A stretch of 64,000 nt of DNA from Butyricimonas paravirosa (GTDB taxonomy: Bacteria; Bacteroidota; Bacteroidia; Bacteroidales; Marinifilaceae). Below are positions 27,433 through 36,121 of this stretch, piece after piece. Positions within the stretch are counted from its first letter, which is position 1; each line of letters opens with the position of its first letter. The notes under the pieces are model-generated. The model did not search any database. It was given only the letters and a program-made list of their open reading frames with translations, and was not told where the DNA came from. Position numbers and translations under genes: made by a program. The stretch lies in contig NZ_CP043839.1 of the NCBI RefSeq assembly GCF_032878955.1, positions 2,170,001-2,234,000 of the forward strand, in the 5' to 3' direction.

Positions 27433-27730
27433 CTCCTTCTTTCATTACATTTTCATAAAATGGTGTAAAACGCTTTCCCCATTTACGCATAGATTCTATG
27501 AACGGGTTAATTTGTATGCCCGTTTGTAATTCTATATCATACAATGGAGCAGTCAAGGCCATTCGATCTTCCAAGGTAATAACGTCTTTATCTAACAATA
27601 ACAACAAATCAATATCACTATCTGGGTGAGCATCCCCCCTTGCCTCACTTCCGTAAAGAATAACCCTAATGCCCGGAGCAATCCGATGTAGAGCTTCTCT
27701 AATTTGAGATATAACTTGTAATCGATTCAT
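27422..27730 (-). CDS. MNT-type minimal nucleotidyltransferase
   Basis: This 102-residue protein contains VILYGSEARGDAHPDSDIDL (about residues 19-38), the GSxARGxxxxxSDxDL active site of the DNA polymerase beta-like superfamily. In MNT-HEPN toxin-antitoxin pairs the MNT protein AMPylates and silences the HEPN RNase. Here the MNT gene looks complete and all key residues are present, but only a 46-codon end of the HEPN gene remains, so it is probably an orphan antitoxin. Confidence 0.88.
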   Translation of the reverse strand: MNRLQVISQIREALHRIAPGIRVILYGSEARGDAHPDSDIDLLLLLDKDVITLEDRMALTAPLYDIELQTGIQINPFIESMRKWGKRFTPFYENVMKEGVVL

Positions 27731-27877
27731 GATAGTCCTCCTTATAAATCAGTTATCACACAAAATTAATATTTTTTCTCAGATATACAGGCAGCTAAAA
27801 CGTGTTTTATTCATTATAAATAAATATTTATTGACTTAATGAATTCTTTCAGAACCGATATTAAACTGTATAAATTA

Positions 27878-27908
27878 AAGGCGTGGCAAAAAACTTTTAC
27901 CACGCCTT
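27878..27908 (-). terminator. Terminator after the RteC-like gene
   Basis: The nine-base stem AAGGCGTGG/CCACGCCTT with a 13-base loop is followed on the minus strand by TTAATTTA. It lies nine bases after the stop of the RteC-like frame. Confidence 0.55.
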
Positions 27909-27916
27909 CCCTCCTG

Positions 27917-28532
27917 TCAAGCATCTTTCTTATCCCGTTCCTGTTCAATCAAAAAGATCAACCGTTTCAGGAAAATCACCAGCTCGTTCGTCCGTTTAAA
28001 AATATCCCGCTTCAACTCCCTGTGATTCGAAATTTTTACCCCAAACGCCCGTTCGGCCAACCGGATAACCTCTCGATACTCCATCAACATCCCGTCCGGC
28101 GTGCGTAACACCTTCGCCAGATAAATTCCCAGCATCAGTTCCGCTATCTCCATTTTGTTATTGTTCGATGTCCAGACCGCCAACGGTCCATCATCCGAAC
28201 TCCCGGCATACCTCTCCGGGTATTCCTTCCGCTCTCGGGAAAACCGGATCTCGGCCTCTACCCGTTGTAACACGGCCTCCACGCAATACCCGAGCATTCC
28301 CTTTTTTCCCCGATCCGTCACTCGCTTGGCACACTTCATCCCAAACGTGCAGGCGGATTCGTACTCGTTCCAACACCCGCACCTCTTCCTTGTAGTTCTT
28401 TTCCTTATCACACATCCGTTCCAAATCCGCCACGAATTCCCCGACGACCAGTTCTACCTCATCTTTCGTGACATCTTTCCCACTACACTCTTCTAACCAA
28501 GAGAAAAACCTTGCGTTTAATAACTCTTTCAT
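27917..28532 (-). pseudogene. RteC-like protein gene with a frameshift
   Basis: Two overlapping minus-strand frames join to one RteC-like protein of about 204 residues. The first frame (from 28532) gives MKELLNARFFSWLEECSGKD and a helical region up to GSGKK. The second gives MLGYCVEAVLQRVEAEIRF and then a C-terminal RteC domain (WTSNNNKMEIAELMLGIYLA ... RELKRDIFKRTNELVIFLKR). The switch fits the T6/A6 run at 28302-28307, where one base fewer restores GSGKKGMLG. RteC of CTnDOT activates element excision; stand-alone copies have no clear role. A sequencing error, a real mutation, or slippage at the run are all possible. Confidence 0.6.
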
Positions 28533-28564
28533 AACTTAAATATTAAAATTTATAAATTAAAAAA

Positions 28565-28587
28565 CCTCGGACACTCTTCGTCCGAGG
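28565..28587 (-). terminator. Terminator of the surface-polymer operon
   Basis: The perfect eight-base stem CCTCGGAC/GTCCGAGG with a seven-base loop is followed on the minus strand by TTTTTTAATTTA. It lies 33 bases after the cpsB stop and ends the 23-kb operon. Confidence 0.82.
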
Positions 28588-28620
28588 TTATATCTCCGCT
28601 TAAATACAAATTTGTAAATC

Positions 28621-29319
28621 TTAAACCAATAACTTTTCCGATTCTTTCGATTTCAAGAATTTCTCCAACAACTCCACCTGTTTCACCGAGTGTATGTCCC
28701 CGGAAAAATGATCGATCAACCTTGCCACCAATAACTCCCTTGCCCCTGCCATTGCCTCTTTCCCGTAAAAACCCACAAACGACAGCAAGTTCACTTGTAT
28801 CCGGCATCCCCGTCGTTTCAACTCCCACACCCGTTCCGTCAGATGTTTCGCGTAAAACGGGTAACGCTCCGGGTGTGCCAACACGGGCGTGTAGCCCTTG
28901 TCCTGCAGACGAAAAATCACCTCCTCGAAAACCGGAGACGGGGCCACGAAACTATGTTCCACCAGCACCTTTCCTCCGTGAAACGAGGCGATATTCCCTT
29001 GACGGATCAAATCTATCATGTATTCACCGATCTTGTACTCCGCCCCGGCATCCGCCTCAATTTCAATTTTCTCCTTCAATAAACATTTTTTCAGCTCGTT
29101 CAGTTTTTCAAGAATTATCTCCGGCGTGTTCATCGGTGACGGAAAAGAAATATGAGGAGTAAAAGAAAACTGTTTCACCCCCAGTTCCAACATCTTTTTC
29201 ACGATCACCACGGAATCCTCTACCCGTTTCACCCCGTCATCCAATCCCGGTAGAATATGAGAATGGATGTCATGATCGTAAGAAAAATATTGCTTGTTCC
29301 TTCTTTTAAACCAGTCCAT
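28621..29319 (-). CDS. cpsB: CpsB/CapC-type tyrosine-protein phosphatase (PHP fold)
   Basis: This 232-residue PHP-superfamily phosphatase has metal-binding motifs DHDIHSHILPGLDDGVK near the start, FTPHISFP, the histidine in HPERYPFY and DIHSVKQVELLEKF near the end. It removes phosphate from the C-terminal tyrosines of the Wzc kinase and so controls polymer export. The gene begins five bases after the Wzc stop and is last in the operon, the usual place. Confidence 0.92.
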   Translation of the reverse strand: MDWFKRRNKQYFSYDHDIHSHILPGLDDGVKRVEDSVVIVKKMLELGVKQFSFTPHISFPSPMNTPEIILEKLNELKKCLLKEKIEIEADAGAEYKIGEYMIDLIRQGNIASFHGGKVLVEHSFVAPSPVFEEVIFRLQDKGYTPVLAHPERYPFYAKHLTERVWELKRRGCRIQVNLLSFVGFYGKEAMAGARELLVARLIDHFSGDIHSVKQVELLEKFLKSKESEKLLV

Positions 29320-29324
29320 GATCG

Positions 29325-31676
29325 TTATTTTTTCTTCTTTTTATCCTTGCCATCCTGTCCGTAACCATAGCCATACCCGTAACCGTACCCGTAGCCATAA
29401 CCATACCCGTAACCACCGGAACGACTGACCTTGATCCCGTTCACCACGATTCCCAGGTTCGCCAAACGACCACCCTTCTCCAGGTCGGCAACAACCCTCA
29501 GACCTTTTTTATCAAGCACGTTCGCACGAACCACGTAAACACAAGCATCCGCGTACTCGCTCAACGAGAAACCGTCAGCCAGGATACCCAGCGGCGGCGT
29601 GTCAAGGATAATACACGAGAACTCGCTCTTCAAACACGCCAGCAACTCTCCCATCCGGGGACTAGCTATCAACTGTGTCGGGTTCGGGGGGACCGTTCCT
29701 CCAAATATCACGTGCAGGTTATCATTTACCTTCTCAACCAGCATTCCCGGGTCATCAACCATCCCGGCCAGGTAAGCCGATAATCCCTTCCGGCCTTCTC
29801 TCTTGAAGTACTCGTTTAACCTCGGGTTACGCAAGTCACAACCGATCACGATCACCTTCTTGCCTGCCCGGGCGTAGGCACTCGCTAAATGCGCCGCGAC
29901 CAAAGATTTTCCTTCACTCGGTATCGTCGATGACACCATGATCACGGGCGTGTCCTTTCGCTTGATCAGGTAATTCAAATTCTCCCGGATCAACTGCATC
30001 GACTCCGACATCATCCAGTCCTCGCTCTCTATCGACGTTTTCTCTTCCGGCAATTGCGGCAAAGTTCCAAGTAACGGGGCATTTACCACTTTTCCCACCT
30101 CATCAGCATTTCTCACTTTTGTATCCAACATATCCGCCACGAACATGATTCCCACGGGAAGCACCACTCCCATGAACATTCCGAACAACAATATAAGCAT
30201 TTTTCTAGGAGCCACTGGATGTTCCCCCGGATCCGGATTCTCTATGATCTTAGCCATCGGCACATACATCAACTTGGCGATCTCCGCCTCTTCGCGTTTT
30301 TGCATTAAGAACAAAAACAAGTTCTCCTTCAACTCCTGCTCTCGGGCAATAGAACGATACTGCTTTTCCTGTGTCGGCACAGAAGTTAATTTATCCTCCA
30401 CCTGTTGGCTTTCCCGCTCCAAACTCTTAATCTTTATATCCAATCCATTCTCCACGTTAGCAATAGCCGACCGAATACTACTCTTTAAATCCCGTAACTG
30501 AGCTTCCAAACCCAACACGATCGGGTTACTTTCCCGAGCCGATTGTAACAATTTCCCTCTACGAAGAATCATCTCGTTATACTTACTGATACCACTATTA
30601 AGAGATTCATCTGTCAACCCTAACTGTTCCGGTAATATTCTAAACTCTTCTCCTCGTCTATCTTCCAAGTAAGCACGCACACTCTTCACCACATCCATCT
30701 CGGTACCCAATTTCAATAATTCAGCATCAGTCGCCTTCTTTTGTTCCATGGCAAGAGCTGCATCCGACGTCAAGTTAGTTAACTGGTTCGTCTTTTTAAA
30801 TGTTTCCGCACTATTCTCAATATCCCCTAATTCCTGATTAATGACCCGAAGACGTTCGTTGATAAACTCAACCGTCTTTTCTGACACGAGTTGTTTATCC
30901 TCTATACCATTTTGGTTGTAACGCCGAATCATCGTGTAAAGGAAATCTACCCCTTTCCCCGGATTCGTTTCCTTTAACGAAACACCCACAGCGCTAGCAT
31001 TTTTCTCCAACAAACTTATCTCCAAACGCTTGTGAAAATCCGTTGCTGCTTTCCCGTAAGTTAATAAATCCACTCGAATCTCATCTCCAACTTGTAATAA
31101 CGAATCACTTTTTTCCACGGTCATACGGTAGTCTCCCATTGATATCGCTTGAGAAAAATTTCCCTCGAACATCACGTTCTTATCCGCATCCAATACCTCA
31201 ATCTTATCTGCCCCCTTTGCAATCACGTAAAAGGTTGTATCCTTGATATTCTCCGGTAAATCCACGAGTACTCGAAAAGGAGAATCCTTGTACAGCTTCT
31301 CTTCTCTCAATACCTTTTCCCTCGTATAATCCACATTTAGCTCCAACTCTTTTACTACATCCAATATCAAATTTTTAGACTTCAACTCCACGATCTCATT
31401 CTCTACCATCATCGTTCCTTGAAACAACCCCAATTCCTTTAACATCGGATTTACCCCGACCTCCCCTTTTTTCGAATCGCTAATCATCACCTTCGCCCCC
31501 ACCTTATACACCGGAGTAGAACTAAAACAAATATACAAAGCAATTAGAGCGCATAACGGTATGCTAATAGCAAACCACCACCAACGGGCCAAAATTTTAT
31601 AGAAAAAAGTTTTCAGATCAAAATACTCCTCTTCTTCTGTCTGTAACAAATTATTATCTTGATTGATCATTTTCAT
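29325..31676 (-). CDS. wzc: Wzc-type polysaccharide co-polymerase and tyrosine autokinase
   Basis: This 783-residue inner-membrane protein has a first membrane helix at about 30-50 (WWWFAISIPLCALIALYICF), a Wzz-like and coiled-coil periplasmic region to about 500, and a second helix MLILLFGMFMGVVLPVGIMF. The cytoplasmic BY-kinase has Walker A SSTIPSEGKS near 580, Walker A-prime VIVIGCDLRNPRL and Walker B IILDTPP. The tail holds nine consecutive Gly-Tyr pairs, then QDGKDKKKKK. These tyrosines are the expected autophosphorylation cluster. It governs chain length and export with Wza and CpsB. The Gly-Tyr tail uses mixed codons, so it is not a simple DNA microsatellite. Confidence 0.95.
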   Translation of the reverse strand: MKMINQDNNLLQTEEEEYFDLKTFFYKILARWWWFAISIPLCALIALYICFSSTPVYKVGAKVMISDSKKGEVGVNPMLKELGLFQGTMMVENEIVELKSKNLILDVVKELELNVDYTREKVLREEKLYKDSPFRVLVDLPENIKDTTFYVIAKGADKIEVLDADKNVMFEGNFSQAISMGDYRMTVEKSDSLLQVGDEIRVDLLTYGKAATDFHKRLEISLLEKNASAVGVSLKETNPGKGVDFLYTMIRRYNQNGIEDKQLVSEKTVEFINERLRVINQELGDIENSAETFKKTNQLTNLTSDAALAMEQKKATDAELLKLGTEMDVVKSVRAYLEDRRGEEFRILPEQLGLTDESLNSGISKYNEMILRRGKLLQSARESNPIVLGLEAQLRDLKSSIRSAIANVENGLDIKIKSLERESQQVEDKLTSVPTQEKQYRSIAREQELKENLFLFLMQKREEAEIAKLMYVPMAKIIENPDPGEHPVAPRKMLILLFGMFMGVVLPVGIMFVADMLDTKVRNADEVGKVVNAPLLGTLPQLPEEKTSIESEDWMMSESMQLIRENLNYLIKRKDTPVIMVSSTIPSEGKSLVAAHLASAYARAGKKVIVIGCDLRNPRLNEYFKREGRKGLSAYLAGMVDDPGMLVEKVNDNLHVIFGGTVPPNPTQLIASPRMGELLACLKSEFSCIILDTPPLGILADGFSLSEYADACVYVVRANVLDKKGLRVVADLEKGGRLANLGIVVNGIKVSRSGGYGYGYGYGYGYGYGYGYGQDGKDKKKKK

Positions 31677-31693
31677 ATATTATTAATCTGGAA

Positions 31694-32464
31694 CTATCTT
31701 GTCAAAGAAATCAAGGCCACGATTGTCGACAAACTTGATAAGATATAAGGCAAGAACGTGCTGACACTTCCCCCGGCAATCCGTCCTTTGTTCGGTTCCA
31801 CGTAAACCACATCATTCTGCTGCAAGTAAAAAAATGGTGAATCAATAAAATCACTTGATGTCAAATCTACTCGGGCAAAAATCTTCTCATCTCCTTGCTC
31901 CCGCATCACCAAAACGTTTTTCCGTTTACCATTTATTTGCAAGTCCCCTGCCATTCCAAGTGCATCCAACAACGATACCCGCTCGCTAACGACCTTATAG
32001 CTACCGGGAGCTTTCACCTCCCCTAATATCGTCACCTTGAAATTCTGGAACTGAATAGTCACGATCGGGTTCTTCAAGTACTCCGACAGCTTCTCTTTCA
32101 ACATTTCCGCCAACTCGTTTCTCGAAATTCCCTCGACCTTCAATTTCCCCAACACGGGAAAATCAATCTCACCATTCTTATCCACGAGATACCCCCTCGG
32201 AATTTGCTGGCTAGAGGTTGTATTTACTTCACGCCCCAAACCAATCATCGGCGTGTTAAAGGGTAGTGCTGATTCCAGATCATCACACGACACTATAATC
32301 GACAACAAATCATCCGTATGAATCACGGTTTTATATTCACACTCCGCTTTAATCCGTTTGTTTACATCAACATCCTGCAAATACACCACCTTCTTGCTCG
32401 AAGCACACGAAACAAACAATCCCGCAGCCCATATCAACATGATCACGTTCTTTATCAAATGCAT
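31694..32464 (-). CDS. wza: Wza-type outer-membrane polysaccharide export lipoprotein
   Basis: This 256-residue lipoprotein has a lipobox FVSC (Cys near residue 20), a Poly_export domain (DLLSIIVSCDDLESALPFNT, GYLVDKNGEIDFPVLGKLKV) and an SLBB domain (VTILGEVKAPGSYKVVSERV). A C-terminal hydrophobic helix (FLPYILSSLSTIVALISLTR) would cross the outer membrane. It forms the export channel. It is 17 bases upstream of wzc. Confidence 0.93.
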   Translation of the reverse strand: MHLIKNVIMLIWAAGLFVSCASSKKVVYLQDVDVNKRIKAECEYKTVIHTDDLLSIIVSCDDLESALPFNTPMIGLGREVNTTSSQQIPRGYLVDKNGEIDFPVLGKLKVEGISRNELAEMLKEKLSEYLKNPIVTIQFQNFKVTILGEVKAPGSYKVVSERVSLLDALGMAGDLQINGKRKNVLVMREQGDEKIFARVDLTSSDFIDSPFFYLQQNDVVYVEPNKGRIAGGSVSTFLPYILSSLSTIVALISLTR

Positions 32465-32471
32465 ATTTTAA

Positions 32472-33641
32472 CTATTTACAGATACAACTTTTTATCTCAC
32501 TCACAATATAAGCTACATCCTCATCCATCACACAAGGCCCAGCAGGAATACACAATCCTTTCTCGAATAATTTCTCCGAAGTTCCATCCACGTAACAAGG
32601 ACTGCCCGCAAACACCGGCTGCAAATGCATTGGTTTCCAGAGTGGCCGGGTTTCAATCCCTTTACGATCCAAGAACACTCTCAATTCTTCACAATCCACT
32701 CCTGTCTCCTCCTTATCTATTAGTATTGTACATAACCAGTAATTAGCATTAAACCGCTCGTCTGGATTCGATTTTAACTCGATCCCTTTCACGTTGGCAA
32801 ATGCTTGTTCGTATAACTCATGTACATGACGATGGTGAACCACATGCTCTTCCAATACAGTCATCTGTCCCAACCCGATCCCGGCACAAATATTACTCAT
32901 CCGATAATTATAACCTATCTTCTCATGCTGATAGTAAGGGTACGGTTCCCGAGCCTGCGTAGCGTAAAACATCGCCGCCTTTTTCGCCTTTTCATCAGGG
33001 ACAATCAATGCCCCGCCCCCCGAGGTGGTGATCATCTTGTTCCCGTTAAAACTCAACGCCCCGAACTTCCCGAAAGTACCGCATTTCTGCTCCTTATATT
33101 CCGATCCCAACGCCTCTGCGGCATCCTCCAACACGGGGATCCCATATTTCTCGGCCACAGCACAAATCTCGTCCATCTTTGCCGGCATCCCGTACAAATG
33201 CACCGGGATAATCGCTTTCGGCTCCCGTCCGGTTTTTGCGATCCGGTCTCGTATAGCTTCCTCCAGCAACACGGGATTCATATTCCAAGTATCCTCTTCC
33301 GAGTCCACGAAAACAGCCGTTGCTCCCAAGTAAGTCACCGGATTCGCTGATGCGCAAAACGTGAAACTCTGGCAAATCACCTCGTCCCCCGCTTGCACAC
33401 CCAATAAGATCAATCCTAAATGCAACGCCGCCGTCCCCGCACTCAACGCCACCACCTGTTTTCCCTCATTCTCAATTTTCAACTTTCCATTTTCAATTAG
33501 AAAGTCCTGCAAGGACTTTTCAAAAGCATTCACGTTCGGTCCCAATGGAACCACCCAATTCGTATCAAACGCCTCTTTAATAAAGTCTTGTTCCTTGCCG
33601 CTCATGTGTGCCAAGCAAAGATAAATTCGTTTTCGATCCAT
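32472..33641 (-). CDS. DegT/DnrJ/EryC1/StrS aminotransferase, PglE-like
   Basis: This is a 389-residue PLP enzyme. The internal aldimine lysine is in LSFNGNKMITTSGGG; other family motifs are VALSAGTAALHLGL and VLEDAAEALGSEY. These enzymes transfer an amino group to a nucleotide-activated keto-sugar, in PglE at C4 of a UDP-4-keto-6-deoxy-GlcNAc. With the FlaA1-type dehydratase, GNAT and PglC-like genes of this operon it could make a bacillosamine-like amino sugar. I start at MDRKRIYLCLAHMSGKEQ (33641). Near residue 45 an unusual LIENGKLKIENEGKQ segment is encoded by a period-7 DNA repeat (33467-33505), apparently an in-frame insertion. Confidence 0.9.
   Translation of the reverse strand: MDRKRIYLCLAHMSGKEQDFIKEAFDTNWVVPLGPNVNAFEKSLQDFLIENGKLKIENEGKQVVALSAGTAALHLGLILLGVQAGDEVICQSFTFCASANPVTYLGATAVFVDSEEDTWNMNPVLLEEAIRDRIAKTGREPKAIIPVHLYGMPAKMDEICAVAEKYGIPVLEDAAEALGSEYKEQKCGTFGKFGALSFNGNKMITTSGGGALIVPDEKAKKAAMFYATQAREPYPYYQHEKIGYNYRMSNICAGIGLGQMTVLEEHVVHHRHVHELYEQAFANVKGIELKSNPDERFNANYWLCTILIDKEETGVDCEELRVFLDRKGIETRPLWKPMHLQPVFAGSPCYVDGTSEKLFEKGLCIPAGPCVMDEDVAYIVSEIKSCICK
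33467..33505. repeat. Period-7 repeat inside the aminotransferase gene
   Basis: The plus strand reads as heptamers TTCTCAA, TTTTCAA, CTTTCCA, TTTTCAA, TTAG. It encodes NGKLKIENE, which is out of character with the family at this site. The unit resembles one arm of the intergenic heptamer hairpins. Confidence 0.5.
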
Positions 33642-33732
33642 ACATGTAAACAGTAAACGTCCCGCCACGGGCCATCACGAGATTCATTCATCCCGTCCCG
33701 CTTGAAACTCTATATTGAAATTTTTTTAATAA

Positions 33733-34947
33733 TTATCTTACGTACAATTCTTTTATTCCTTGCAATTCCCTCTTTAAATAAGAATCCAACCACTCATAAT
33801 ACATTTTAATCTTCCCGTCTCTTCCTTTCTCGTTTTTCAACTTCTCTTTTAATCCAATTCCACGTTGAAACACCTCTTTTCTCACGGGATCAATGCGTTG
33901 TAAAATTCCAGTTCCCTCTATATTTTTTAATCCTGTTGTATTTATATAATACCTCATATCACCATAAGTTGCAGCAATAAGTGTTTTTTTCAATTGAAGA
34001 GAAAAATTACAAAGCATAGATTTTTTCTCTCCGTTCCCTGTAATTATTGAAGGCAATTCTCCCGAGGTCGACAACCAGACAGGTATCGCCACCGATGTCA
34101 AAGGGAAACCAATTATCGTCCACATCGTTGTCATCCCCGAATCTTCATTATTTTTCACCCCTTGAATGACAGCAGCAGCACTTGTGGAATAGCGATTTAT
34201 ACAATCCTGAAAATACATATAATGTTTCTCATGTTCCCGTGCATTTTCAAAATCTTGAAGTTTCTGCCCACTTAAAGAATTTTCCAAAGAAAAACAAACA
34301 GAATTCAATAAAAAATTAATATCCAATCTTTTACCTCCATAACGTTCTAATATTTTTTCAACTGTTTTATAACGTATATATCCATGCCCTTTCCCCTGCA
34401 AACCGGATAAAGAATAGTTCGTGCGTATTAAATAACCATTAGGAGCAACTCTGGCATCATTTACATCATAACAAACATACGTGAAATTATTCGTCTCAAA
34501 ATACGCCCCATTCCCTCTCGCATCAATAACACCAAAATTCACCCGAAAACCATGAGGTTTAGGATAATTCTTCAAAAAAGACTCAAACTCCTCCACGGAC
34601 GCACAATTAAGTAATGCCTCCTTCATAAACACCCCGGACATATTCGTCTCAACCCGAACGGAATCACGCAAATTTCCTGAATCAGTACTCATAATTGCAA
34701 ATCCTTCTGAATTATATCCCATCCAGATCGTTTTATTCTCCTTATACCCGGCATTTACAATCGCCATAGCCGAATATTTCCCGCCAGACAAATAAAGAAC
34801 TTTCTTATTCAATTGTTGCTCATTGTCAAAATGTTTCCACATTAACGGACGCCCATCTTTTGTCACTTTCCCCGAAATAATAGCAGAAGTACAAGCTCTA
34901 CTTTGATAAACAAAACAAACAAAAAATATAAACAAGAAAAATTTCAT
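33733..34947 (-). CDS. Secreted Ntn-hydrolase (C45 / linear amide C-N hydrolase type)
   Basis: This 404-residue exported protein has a signal peptide MKFFLFIFFVCFVYQSRA directly followed by CTSAIISGKVTKDGRPLMWK. A cysteine at the new N-terminus, then a beta-strand and a polar WKHFDNEQ segment, is the pattern of N-terminal-nucleophile amidohydrolases (C45/acyl-CoA:6-APA acyltransferase, choloylglycine hydrolase). It should cleave or transfer an amide-linked group in the periplasm. In a capsule operon full of ATP-grasp ligases it may trim or remodel amide bonds of the polymer; that is inference. The start is the ATG at 34947, three residues inside the longest frame. Confidence 0.72.
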   Translation of the reverse strand: MKFFLFIFFVCFVYQSRACTSAIISGKVTKDGRPLMWKHFDNEQQLNKKVLYLSGGKYSAMAIVNAGYKENKTIWMGYNSEGFAIMSTDSGNLRDSVRVETNMSGVFMKEALLNCASVEEFESFLKNYPKPHGFRVNFGVIDARGNGAYFETNNFTYVCYDVNDARVAPNGYLIRTNYSLSGLQGKGHGYIRYKTVEKILERYGGKRLDINFLLNSVCFSLENSLSGQKLQDFENAREHEKHYMYFQDCINRYSTSAAAVIQGVKNNEDSGMTTMWTIIGFPLTSVAIPVWLSTSGELPSIITGNGEKKSMLCNFSLQLKKTLIAATYGDMRYYINTTGLKNIEGTGILQRIDPVRKEVFQRGIGLKEKLKNEKGRDGKIKMYYEWLDSYLKRELQGIKELYVR

Positions 34948-34979
34948 TTCAAACAATCTTTATTTGATTTATCTCTCAA

Positions 34980-35477
34980 TTATTTCACTACACGCCTTAA
35001 TGTACATCTACCACCGTCATCTGAAATCAGATCAAAACCAGAGGACAAATACAGATTGAATGCAGCAACATTATCTCTATAGACAACCAAATCTACATTC
35101 AAAAAATTTTTCATTTTAGCGTAATGCACAACAGCATCTATCAAGCGATAAGCTAAACGTTTCCCTCTAAACTCTTTTTTCGTATGCACTAACGTAATAA
35201 AACCTTTTCGACTCTCAACATCATAAAAATACGAAGCCACAATTCCTGCCACATGACTGCTTGAAACAACGACAAACATGGTCGATAACCGACTAATTTT
35301 CTCTGCAAAAGCGACCAAATTTACTCGCACACTAAGTGGTTCATAAAAATCACTATCATAATCACAAACGTATTGATAAAAAAACTCTTCTCGAGGCTGC
35401 CCGATATAAATACTCACATCTTCATTTATCTGAAGTTTGGATTCTACACCCCTGAATACATTTTCTACCTCAAACAT
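34980..35477 (-). CDS. GNAT-family N-acetyltransferase
   Basis: This 165-residue acetyltransferase has a GNAT core: strand 4 with KGFITLVHTKKEFRGKRLAYRLID, in which KEFRGKRLA is the acetyl-CoA pyrophosphate loop (Q/RxxGxA), and strand 5 with FLNVDLVVYRDNVAAFNLYLSSGF, here given as DLVVYRDNVAAFNLYLSSG. It probably acetylates an amine, either of a 4-amino sugar (as PglD does, although PglD has a different fold) or of an amino acid building block. It lies between the transferase gene (14 bases) and the Ntn-hydrolase gene. Confidence 0.85.
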   Translation of the reverse strand: MFEVENVFRGVESKLQINEDVSIYIGQPREEFFYQYVCDYDSDFYEPLSVRVNLVAFAEKISRLSTMFVVVSSSHVAGIVASYFYDVESRKGFITLVHTKKEFRGKRLAYRLIDAVVHYAKMKNFLNVDLVVYRDNVAAFNLYLSSGFDLISDDGGRCTLRRVVK

Positions 35478-35491
35478 AATTAATTGGTCGA

Positions 35492-36121
35492 TTATTTACA
35501 TATCTGCCGTTGTTGGCTAAGTTTACTGGTTACCTGATCTCCCGTAATAACTTGAACATCCTTACGTGTAATCACATTCACGACCGTACGTAATACAATC
35601 TTTATATCCAAGCATAATGAAAGATGCTCAACATAATACACATCCATTTCCAACCTTTCATCCCAAGAAAGATTATTCCTTCCATGCACCTGTGTATATC
35701 CCGTAATACCTGGTCTAACTACATGTCTCAACTTTTCTCGCTCCTTATAATAGGGTAGATATTCTGTTAGCAAAGGACGAGGCCCGATCAATGCCATATC
35801 ACCCATCAATACATTAATGAATTGAGGAAGCTCATCTATAGATGTTGCCCTTATGAATCGTCCAACAGAAGTTAAACGCTGTACATCCGGAAGAAAATTT
35901 CCATGCTCATCCCTCTCATCTGTCATTGATTTATACTTGATTATTTTAAAAATTTTCCCATTTTTACCCGGGCGGGATTGGCAGAAAAAAACACCAGCTC
36001 CTTTATTCGCAAAATGCAACCAAATGGTAATAATCAACAACAAGGGACTCAAACAGAGTAGGACCACCAATGAAATAAAAAAATCAAACAAGCGCTTAAA
36101 AAAATACTTGTACATAATCAC
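35492..36121 (-). CDS. Initiating sugar-1-phosphate transferase (PglC-like, monotopic)
   Basis: This 209-residue membrane enzyme has one N-terminal hydrophobic hairpin (FFISLVVLLCLSPLLLIITI) and a cytoplasmic catalytic part. This includes FFCQSRPGKNGKIFKIIKYK, the catalytic Asp/Glu pair in ATSIDELPQFINVLMGDMAL and GPRPLL. The short form without extra TM helices matches PglC rather than WbaP. It moves a sugar-1-phosphate to undecaprenyl phosphate, starting a repeat unit. Its start overlaps the stop of the ATP-grasp gene by four bases (ATGA), so the two are coupled. Confidence 0.93.
   Translation of the reverse strand: MIMYKYFFKRLFDFFISLVVLLCLSPLLLIITIWLHFANKGAGVFFCQSRPGKNGKIFKIIKYKSMTDERDEHGNFLPDVQRLTSVGRFIRATSIDELPQFINVLMGDMALIGPRPLLTEYLPYYKEREKLRHVVRPGITGYTQVHGRNNLSWDERLEMDVYYVEHLSLCLDIKIVLRTVVNVITRKDVQVITGDQVTSKLSQQRQICK

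Noticed and set aside
28550..28828. 92-codon minus-strand frame overlapping the end of cpsB
   Set aside because: It lies in a shadow frame of cpsB and runs through the operon terminator.
29340..29415. Gly-Tyr coding region as a DNA microsatellite or CRISPR-like repeat
   Set aside because: Codons for Gly and Tyr vary along the tract and it encodes the expected Wzc tyrosine tail.
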